A stretch of DNA of 64,000 bases from Aphrophora alni (taxonomy: Eukaryota > Arthropoda > Insecta > Hemiptera > Aphrophoridae): assembly GCA_963513935.1 (NCBI GenBank), contig OY740774.1, positions 85,894,890 to 85,958,889 of the forward strand, read 5' to 3'. Below the pieces are notes generated by a model. The model did no database searches and had not been told where the DNA came from. It saw nothing but the letters and a program-made list of their open reading frames with translations. Within the stretch, counting starts at the first letter, position 1. Every line of letters begins with the position of its first letter. The translations under genes were made by a program, and so were the position numbers. This document shows positions 55,061-64,000 of this stretch, piece by piece.

Positions 55061-55299
55061 AGATGTACACCACATCCCCTAAGCTCATACCTTCATTAAA
55101 ATTTATTTTAAGCAATCACTAATTCGAACATCACCATTTCAAATCCGCCTGTTCTGGAACTCGTTATGCCAATTTTCATAGTTTCTCCCTTTATTCGTAG
55201 GTTTAATATCTGCCAATGACAAACTCATTTATGTAACCGATTTAAAATTTCCTAAACAACTGATGTGTAAAGGTAGGAATTTTTAACAAGTCAACATTT
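55061..55299. other. Unclassified interval
   Basis: Nothing recognised. Confidence 0.35.
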
Positions 55300-55700
55300 G
55301 GGTATGGAATAGAGTGTGATGTCGAATTGGGCCCACGGTCTGTTAGGGTCGCAAAAACGACGGTTGAATTGGGCCCATGGTCAGTTCGGAGGCGGTATCG
55401 AATTGGGCCCATACATCTATAATCATGTCCTATAAAATGGAATGCTCGCATCCACCTTAGTTATAAATACATTAACATCTAAAATAGATGTTTTGTTACG
55501 GTTAGGTTAGGTTAGGTTAGGTTAGTTTTTATTTCTATCGTACATTAAAATAAAAACAAATGTCTGATCACTTAACAAAACTAATGTTGCCCGATCACCT
55601 AACTAATGATAAATGTTGCCCGACTGACCAGGGGCCCAATTCAACCCCGACCCTTCGAGGGTTGACGGTAATCCGCCTAGGAATGTTTTGACCGTAAGCC
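55300..55700. repeat. Element with repeated GAATTGGGCCCA word and a central TTAGG run
   Basis: GAATTGGGCCCA occurs at about 55324, 55366 and 55400 on the plus strand; the shorter GAATTGGGCCC recurs inverted near 55634-55644. 'tgaccgtgtccgg' and 'ggtctgttagggtcg' add partial pairing. Between them are (GGTTA)5 at about 55500-55525 and a 29-bp direct repeat ('aatgttgcccgatcacctaactaatgat'). The whole is GC-richer than its flanks and looks like a small foldback-type element. Confidence 0.55.
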
Positions 55701-57059
55701 CAGTTTGACCGTGTCCGGAATAGACGTTATATATAATAATCGTCAGCAGTTCTTATGCTAATCTGTTATATTGCTATGTAAACAAAAAATGCCTATAGCA
55801 TAACTTGTGTTATAAACAGACTTCCTCAGCAATCATTTTTCAAACAGACTGTACAACGGCGATTTTCTTCCGGTCAGTAAACCCACCGCGACGCATTACA
55901 GCGCATAATTCTTTGCTCTTCTTTTCTATAGACACACGTGATCTTATAAAGAAACTACATAGACAACATGTTATGAACAAGCCATTATAGACCTTAGTGA
56001 AAAATATAAAACAGTTTAACGGTAGATTTGTACGATCTGTGAGTTGTATACAGAATATACAATGAACCTTTTAGTGTGAATAATGTTTTAAACCTTCGTC
56101 TCTCTGTCTGTTTGTTCAGGTTGCAATCTTATATCTCTTACCGGCCAAGAATTGAGAACTATCGGAAGGCAATGCAAAATACCATTAAATAGTCTCAAAC
56201 ATAATTAGTCATAAATAAATAATGTCTCTAATAAAATTATATGCTCTAAACGTTGTAGTGTTGACTCATCATTGTGGGCAGGAATAGTGTGAAGGTGCAA
56301 GTGGCTGTAACTGCCAGAGTTACGATGACGGGAACTCAATCCGTTGATCACAGATTTACAACTCAAAAAATTGCCATTTCCCGCATAAAAAAATAGAGTT
56401 TTTTGACTACCATTTATAAATTGCAGGAAATGTTAACAAGCTTTAAATATAATAAATGCTTTATAAACACGGTACCTTCATTATGATATGCAACTTGACT
56501 AAGTTTGACATTTAACATTTTCGAGATGTTGGTTTTTATTATTTTTTTAATTCGTGTCTAGGGGATATAAATTTTTATTTTTTTTTTGAAAACCTACCTA
56601 TATGATATAACTTTTATTTTGATGATTATTTTGACAGTATTTTAATTATTACATACTAAATGGTATAACTCTAATTTGAAATTATTTGAAACAAAAAAGT
56701 TTTGATCATTTTTTGACAATTTTCCAGCTGTAACTTTGATGCGTTACAGATATTGAAAATAGCTTTAAAAGAAAATGTTTAGGGTTTTAAAACCTTTAAT
56801 AAGGTCACGTGATCCATGTTTTTATTTGAATTTTTTTGAACTCTTCCATTTAGGGTTTAAATTTGTATTTAACTAGTATAGAAGTATAGGGTAAGATTAA
56901 TAAAAAAACAATTTAACCTCCGTTTTTTGACTGATATTCACGTTCCACGAGTTATGCGAGTGGAGACTCAAATAAAAACGCATCTTCTGTGACTAATTAA
57001 ACCTCACCACACATTGTTTTTTATCTCCCTCCTTTTTTTCTTATCGTTTTATTAAAAAA
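55701..57059. other. Unclassified AT-rich interval
   Basis: The frame 55805-55990 begins at a non-ATG codon and has no recognised domain. 'tatttcttccggtcagtaa' type phrases near 55868 and 59800 indicate a small shared repeat. No gene. Confidence 0.35.
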
Positions 57060-57275
57060 ACCTCTACGTCATCATCGCTTTATAAAAAAAAAAGGAAGAA
57101 AAGAGTATAAAATAAAGACCCCCCTAACCTGTGAATATTCTAAATGAGTTAGATTCAGAAATGAACAGTTGGCCAAGAGAGACATAATAGGAAAGATAAA
57201 GGATAAGGAGAAATCTAACCCAAGACTACTTAAAGGTGTAGTATACCAGAAGTTCCCTCTGGATTACTAAGTCCA
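57060..57275 (+). repeat. Family A repeat
   Basis: 'catcatcgctttataaaa', 'gagtataaaataaagacccccctaac', 'attctaaatgagttag', 'cagttggccaagagagac', 'ataggaaagataaagg', 'aagttccctctggattac'. Abuts a family B copy directly. Confidence 0.7.
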
Positions 57276-57279
57276 ACAC

Positions 57280-57475
57280 AAATGCAAGGTTCAGAAAAAT
57301 ATGTAACAACTCTTTAAACTTATCCTAATAGGTGAGACTTCATGATCTACAAATACAATTTAACACATCCTACAAGGCCCAACAAACCAACCTTTATCAC
57401 AACATGTATTGATCTGCTTGTGTTACAATCGTATGATGCGATTGAGTAAGTACCATGATGGCCTCATCAACTTTT
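57280..57475 (+). repeat. Family B repeat
   Basis: 'aaggttcagaaaaatatgtaacaactc', 'taggtgagacttcatgatctac', 'cctacaaggcccaac', 'agtaagtaccatgatggc'. Starts within about 10 bp of the end of a family A copy. Confidence 0.65.
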
Positions 57476-58289
57476 AAAGGGCGATGATAAGCACGATGTT
57501 TTGGACTTACTATAATGTTATAGCGACAACATACTTGTGAATCTAAAGGGAGGAATCCCCGCAGAATCTAACAGATACAGAACCCCAGGTTATCCATTAT
57601 AACTCTAAAGTATTGTGCACAAATTTTCCTCATAGACTATCATCAGAGTTAATAAAGAACTAACGAAGCGTAAATTAAGAAGAGATTAATTTCTAAAATC
57701 TGCTGAACTCAATATAAATCCCGGGTGTTTCTCAGTTTTAATTTCCTTAATTTAATTGGCTCCGAATCAGAGCGTATTTCCCCGATACTTTGCTACAGTT
57801 AATAATTTACAACGGAAAAGGAGTTAATTAATAACAAGGTATTTTACACGTTCTTAATTTTGTTTTCTAATCTGAGAATGAAAGTGATACAGTATTGGAG
57901 AGATTTATTGTTAGAAATTATGAAATGGACTTCGGATATAACAAAAGGAAGTGAATCGCGTTACATTTACAGGGAAACTTCATTTAAAACAATAAAAGAA
58001 TTATAGAATAATAAAATTCGTTATAAAGACATATATGTACAAAACGATTCACAATTTAAATTTTTGTAAACAGAAGACTCGTGTACTCATTGAACCCTAT
58101 TAACATTTTTTTGAAACATTAAGTGTCACAAATCAATTTGAAACTATAAAACACTAAATTATATTGTTTTAAGATTTTAATTCTATAGTAATGCTACTAA
58201 TCCCGTCTGTCTAAGATGCCAAATAGCGAAGTTATCGTAAAAAAATGTAATTTAGAATATTGAATACCTAAGAAAGTTTAATACCGACG
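57476..58289. other. Unclassified AT-rich interval
   Basis: Nothing recognised. Confidence 0.35.
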
Positions 58290-59365
58290 GTAGAGTGTGA
58301 TTACTTCTTCAGATATGTAACAGTTTCAAGGCATACGAGAACTGACAAAACCACGAGCGTAGAGAGTGTGTTCCTGTAATGTGCGAGATACATATAGTGG
58401 GTGGTTATATCGGTTAAAATAAAGAAAAAAGTTCCTACAAACATATGGCCGGAAATGCTTCTTTTACCAGCTATCCGCCACATTACATTTTATTTTATTT
58501 ATTTTTTTATTATTATAATTTTTTTTTTACTAAATAATTTATTTTTTTTGAACGGTTTAACCGATTGAATTGAAATTTTGCAAGGTACTCATCAATGTAA
58601 AGACCCAGATTGAAAAAAAGAATTTGTTTCAATAATCTGTTTAAAAATTTCGGCCATAACTCAAAAACTGTAAATTATTCTAAAATAAATTCAAGAGTAA
58701 ATTTTTGTAGCAGGTTTAATTTCCTATCGAATGGTACTCCAATACTATCTAATAAAGGGTAACAGTAAAACAGGGCCCATTAATGTGCATTGCTGAGAGC
58801 GGTAGGCTGTATCACATGACCGTTATTCTAAATACAATATTTAAACTAAATAAAAATCAACAAAATCTTATGCATTGTTGTGAATTTAACGAAATTATAA
58901 TGAAATTTAGTATAAAAGATTTCACCTATATGATGAAATGTATCAAACTAATGGACGCTGTTTTACTGTAACCCTTCGTTCGATAGTTTTGACGATAGGA
59001 AACTAAACGGGATACTAAAATATAGTTCGCGTTTTTATGAAAAAAAAATACTGTTTTTGAATTATTTTTATTAAAACTTTTTAAATGGTCGACATTTTGA
59101 AACCGATTATTGGACAATGTTATTATTATTATTTTTTTCAAATTAGGTCTTTACATCAATGAGTATTGTGCAAAATTTCAACTGATTCGGATGAATTGTT
59201 CTAGAGATATACATTATTTAGAAAAAAAAAAAAAATGGAAGTAAAAGAAGCGTTTTCCTCTGGGCATAGAAACTATTTCTTTTATATTTTGATCGATATA
59301 ACCACTGCCTTAATTATTTCTGCGCAATACAGAAACACATGGGCCTATACGAGGTTCGATAGTGC
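58290..59365. mobile_element. Large imperfect inverted repeat (~400-bp arms)
   Basis: 58290-58760 and 58980-59365 are diverged reverse complements. Both arms, read outward-in, encode the peptide phrase SGH....FF.IL.DITT....AQYRNT (frames 58301-58483 minus and 59235-59429 plus), then 'gaaattttgcannntactcat(c/t)natgtaaagacc', then 'tttcctatcg'. The centre is about 58770-58970. Because both arms read the same way, the small frames are repeat shadows. Old foldback element or palindromic duplication. Confidence 0.6.
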
Positions 59366-59404
59366 CAAGCCGCCGTCAAGAAACGACGATAAACAAATAA
59401 GAGG

Positions 59405-59575
59405 AAAACCTACTAAACAACTGTTTTAAACCAACTTAACTGGGATAAGACTCTAATTTACCAATATATTTTAACATTTCCTACAAAGCCCCCAAAAACA
59501 ATAAATTATATTAGTGGATCTGTTTGTATTACATTGTATGATGGGTTAGTACCATCAGAGTGCCATCATCTTGTT
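59405..59575 (+). repeat. Family B repeat
   Basis: 'aacaactgttttaaaccaac', 'tgggataagactct', 'ttaacatttcctacaaagccc', 'ggatctgtttgtattacattgtatgatggg'. Follows the large inverted repeat by about 40 bp. Confidence 0.65.
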
Positions 59576-59699
59576 TTTTTTTTTTTAATCTGAAGCTTTA
59601 TGACGCAAATCAGTGTACTATATAACAAGTAAAACAAAATTTTGCCTCGTAATTTGCTTCAAAATGAACAGTGACCGTCTTAATTTTTCGCTTGAATAT

Positions 59700-59740
59700 A
59701 TTGTTAATGAGTGTAAGAGAAAATTCGTGTAATGGACGGT
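59700..59740 (+). repeat. Family D motif (weak)
   Basis: 'gagtgtaagagaaaattcgtgtaatgga'. Confidence 0.3.
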
Positions 59741-60005
59741 TTTCATAGGAGATGATTTTTGAAAGCTCGATGTTTTTAGAACAGTTCGTAGTAAAACTAT
59801 TTCTTCCGGTCAGTAATCCTTACCACAGCGAAGTAAAAAGTACAAATCTTTATTATTTTAGTACTTGTAACCTAAGCTAACCTAATTCCTCTAGAAATGT
59901 AGGTTAACAGTCCCACAAGATCTTATTAGCGGTACAGCTGATTGTCTGTTTTATACAGCTATAATTTAAAATATTTATGTTATCATGTATAAGAGTGAGA
60001 GAGAA

Positions 60006-60393
<388 letters not shown>

Positions 60394-60898
60394 TATCGAT
60401 ATGGAATTTTCGAAATATTCGTCTTAAGGTCCCCAGAATCCCTTTAAAATGATGTATGTTGTCTTTGCTGCGATCTACAGAACAAATGAGTTGATGTTTG
60501 ATCAAATTTGTTATATAGACATATTTTTTTATTCATTATTTCTATAACTCAAAATGGGAACGAGAGGGAACGAGGGGGAGGGGGAGGAGAGAAGAGGGAA
60601 CGAGGGGGAGGGGAGGAGAGAAGAGGGAATGAGAGGGGAGGAGAGAAGAGGGAATGAGAGGGGAAGGGTGATGAGGGCAAGAGAGGAGAGGGGAGGGGAA
60701 GGGGAAGGGAGGAAAAGAGAGGAGGGAAGAGAGAGAGTATCGATATGGAATTTTCGAAATATTCGTCTTAAAGTCCCCAGAATCCCTATAAAATGATGTA
60801 TGTTGTCTTTGCTGCGATCTACAGAACAAATGAGTTGATGTTTGATCAAATTTGTTATATAGACATATTTTTTATTCATTATTTCTATAACTCAAAAT

Positions 60899-61029
60899 GT
60901 GAAGATAGGTGCATAATTTAAATATAGAAATTTGGAATTTCTCGAATCGGTTTAAACAATTTATATCAGATTTCGATTATATTTAGTGTCTTATAATTCT
61001 TGTTGGTTATGAAGGCTTAATTTACTATT
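60899..61029. other. Unclassified short interval
   Basis: Nothing recognised. Confidence 0.3.
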
Positions 61030-61255
61030 TCTCAGTCTTCATCGCTTTCTAAAAAAGTAAAGCGTATAAAATAGACCCCTTGTCATCGAACGCTCTAACA
61101 GCGTCAAGTTTGGAGAGAACAAGAGTTGGTTAAGAGAAACCTGATAGGAAATATGAAAGAGAGGGATCTCACCCTCATACTACATAAAATATGTGTAGAT
61201 CCAGATAAGTTCCCTTGGGATTGTCAAACCCGTACTCACTATAGTGAGTCCCGAA
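61030..61255 (+). repeat. Family A repeat
   Basis: 'cttcatcgctttctaaaaaa', 'gcgtataaaatagacccct', 'cgctctaacagcgtcaag', 'agaacaagagttggttaag', 'acctgataggaaatatgaa', 'gtgtagatccagataag', 'acccgtactcactatagtg'. Full-length by comparison with the other copies. Confidence 0.75.
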
Positions 61256-61369
61256 GTTCATGAAAACATTTGTAGCTAGGATTCCTTTGATTTTACAAAT
61301 CCATACCCTCCAGGAATGTAGCGTGTAAAGACGTAATAAGGACGTAATCGATAAAAAACCAAAACAATC

Positions 61370-61960
61370 ATAAAAGACGTCATATCTTAAAATCGGCTAA
61401 ACCGATTTTTGTGAAATTAATTAAGTAGGGATATTGATTAAGCAAATATTTGTGCCTAATCTGTACAATTCAGAATTAACTTCCAAAAAACATAATGCAC
61501 TTTGATAGCGTTTCAAAATTTTAAAATGAATTAATAAAGCAAGAAAAAGACAAGAATGACTGATTTTTATTTTCTTAAAATGAACTTTGTAGTTTTTGTT
61601 TAAATTTCAGTAAAATATAGCCTCAAGAACCTAAACGAATCTTATTGAACGTCTTCATCTTAAAACTTCTGACTCGGAAGTCATCGATAAAAAACAAAAG
61701 AAAAAAAGATATATCTCTAAACCAATTCATCCGATTTCGATGAAGTGTTGGTTAAGTGTAAGAATTAACGGCCATTGGAACCATTGTGGCAAAAAAAAAA
61801 AATCTGTTTAGGGATAGTTTCCAAAAACCGTAAAAATCTTAATCGCGTGTTATTCTTTTTGTTGTTAACTCAAAATTGAAGGTGAGTTGCCTTACAAACC
61901 TTCAAATTTTGTTTTTCTCAAAATCAGTTCTATAATTTGTAAAACGACTGAAGATGGCTG
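61370..61960 (+). repeat. Family C sequences
   Basis: 'cttaaaatcggctaaaccgatttttgtgaaatt' (61386) and 'atctctaaaccaattcatccgatttcgatgaag' (61713) are two copies about 325 bp apart, with 'tcatcgataaaaaacaaaa' preceding each. Confidence 0.5.
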
Positions 61961-64000
61961 GCTACCTGTGTGGCAGAAAGTCGCCACATTAACACACACG
62001 TAGCTTTTACTCACAACAAAAGGGATTATAACTGTTCCTGGCGATCAGCGTAAACTCACATTATGCAATATCTATTTTTACCGCGAAAATTAAAAACAAT
62101 TTTTTTTTTTTGAGTTTGGACAACATTACCATCGAGCTAAAAACCCATGGTGATCATCGCTCTTTAAACTGTATAGAATAAATAGTATCAACAACTGCTC
62201 GTTCTTTACTTGTCTTTTAAGGAGATGATTACACTGCAGTCGTCAACTTCATTAGTTAAACTGTTTGTATTATTCATAGTCCAAACTCGAGTCCACATTA
62301 TGTCTCATTAGTGATTCACACATCCAAGAATAATTGAAAAGACATTACTCACTAAGGAGTAAGTAGTACGACACTTTATATAGTCGTTTTATCAAATATA
62401 TCATTTATAATCAATTGATATTTGTTCCTTCTTTTTTTCAAACCATATCAATATTTTTATTTTCATTTTCTTAATGCGTCATAATACTAATGGGTCATAA
62501 TGTCTTATTTTTTACTAATACTATATCGAGACTGAATCATTATTTCGTAGGAGGTTTCAGTTTAAGAAAGGAACCAGAGTGTAGTTTTTAGTGCTTTGCG
62601 TTTTTTCAAGTTTTGTACGTAACTATGTTTTTTATCTATATATTTTAAGTTAGGACATGTTAGATAACATTTTCGTCATTTATGTAATTATTCAATACGG
62701 TTTTATCAGTCACATGACAAACATATTTTAAAGTTTATTTACTATTCTACTTTTCTTTGATTCACATTATTTTCTCTTTATGTTTTAACAATGACTTTAT
62801 GTTGTTTGGAGTCGTTTTCAATCTTTTGAACATTCACATTCAGTAGGTATTACTTAACAAGTAAGAAGCCTTAGGAAAGTTGTCTTTGTATTGAAAAGTT
62901 TGCAGTGGGTGATTTACTAAATAAACAGCTTGAATGGGGCAGGGCGTCTGTGAGTGTACGTGCGTGAGAGAGGGCTTTGCCTCTTTAAGTTACTTTTACA
63001 AACTTTAATAATGTGGATCAAAACTGCTATAAAAACACATTCTTAAAAAAAATCTAATGATTTCATTAAATTTTAAAGATAAATTAACCGAACCCGTAGT
63101 TAATTCTAAAATATATAACAATAATAATAAAAAAAAACAAAAACAAACAGTAATACAAAAATTACGAAACAATTGTTGTCTTTGATGCAATTCAATAAAA
63201 TACGATTTTTACTTAGAACGAGTTTAATCACGAACGAAATTTAAATTACTGTTTATAATAAACAAATAGTTTCAACAAATTTTATATAAAATCGTATCCT
63301 TAATTTACAAATTTAAATCCTTGTCTTTTTTCAAAAAGACAATATTCTCCTAAAATTCTATTGTGTTTTATGTATCAAACATTCGTAGACCTTAGCAACC
63401 AATTAAACAACTGACTGTGAACAAAACAAAAATATTCAAGGATTTCAAGTTTTAAATTTATCTATAACAAAATCATAACATCTCATATCTGTTCTCAGAC
63501 AATTAAACCTTCAAGGTTATCTTTTAAATATTTAAAAAAGACAAAACAAAGGAAATCCTGGCGGACTTTGAACATCCTGCTTTCATCACTATGCACATAT
63601 AATTTTACAGGCATTGACATTTGGCATGTATTCCATATTTAATTGTTTTTGTATTTATTTAATATTGTACGTATACGTAATATAAATCATATGTTTTGAG
63701 TCTTTTAATGTGTTACTAACTCGAGAATTTTTGTTTTCCATTTAAGCTAATGCCCGGTTCATTTCTTCACAAATTCCTTGATAATTCAATTTCGCCCTTC
63801 ACCTATACAAGATGGATAATCCGCTTCTCTTTATGTCGAGATGTCTGTTCAGTGAACAGTGCCCTGATAACAGCCCAATCGCCATCATAAAGTCGCCCCT
63901 GTTCAACGTGATGGGTGTCCTTCCCCTAGTCTCATCGTAGTCTCACTATGGCCGGTCTTCTATCCCGATCTCCTAATGAACTCTACTTACCTTTAATTCT
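61961..64000. other. AT-rich interval, GC-richer near its end
   Basis: No feature recognised. The frame 63005-63190 (-) is unrecognised and starts at ATG. The last ~160 bp (63840-64000) are less AT-rich and could mark the beginning of an element or exon that continues outside the window. Confidence 0.35.

Overview
The window looks like AT-rich, gene-poor nuclear DNA from an insect, possibly a hemipteran (order uncertain). The reasons are the lack of any bacterial-style gene layout, long microsatellites, short scattered runs of TAACC/TTAGG (the insect telomere pentamer), decayed mariner/Tc1-type transposases and Jockey-like reverse transcriptase remains. I found no intact host protein-coding gene, no functional tRNA or rRNA gene and no CRISPR array. 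Most open frames are short, lack an ATG, or are low-complexity or repeat artefacts. The window reads as intergenic or intronic sequence built almost wholly from old transposable elements, foldback elements and tandem repeats.

Layout. 0-9 kb: a dispersed repeat with a nested 76-bp-arm hairpin (0.27-1.4 kb), a foldback element (2.4-2.8 kb), two related tandem arrays (4.0-5.4 kb), a triple tandem of tRNA-derived SINE-like units (6.6-7.2 kb), and a direct duplication enclosing a recent copy of an upstream segment (8.2-9.2 kb). 9-24 kb: decayed repeats, a 56-bp tandem array (14 kb), a foldback (15 kb), the inverted second copy of the first repeat (16.4-17 kb) and a 153-bp duplication (20 kb). 24.5-25.2 kb: a compact, internally deleted mariner with both terminal repeats and TA flanks. 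27-36 kb: transposase remains, a second foldback, a 100-bp dimeric satellite carrying TAACC runs (33.6-34.2 kb) and G-rich tandem repeats (35 kb). 37.4-38.8 kb: a 161-bp satellite whose last units are almost identical. 41-49 kb: two decayed LINE fragments around a nearly perfect 60-bp-arm hairpin, a longer Jockey-like fragment (46.6-47.2 kb), a foldback (47.4 kb), a MITE with matching flanks (48.2-48.6 kb) and a palindromic 21-bp minisatellite. 49-64 kb: (CT)90, transposase fragments, more dispersed repeats, a roughly 1-kb imperfect inverted repeat (58.3-59.4 kb), and (GA)58 with a duplicated purine-rich block (60-60.9 kb).

Two interspersed families recur throughout: family A (about 11 copies) and family B (about 8 copies). 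Shorter recurring motifs (families C, D, E) fill much of the rest. No genes here appear to work together. The coherent theme is an unusual density of inverted-repeat (foldback) structures, several carrying a CTGA(T/A)GA...GAAAC motif that resembles the hammerhead ribozyme core known from Penelope-like elements. That resemblance is an inference needing a covariance-model search. All family names are local labels made by reading the sequence by eye, and their boundaries are approximate.
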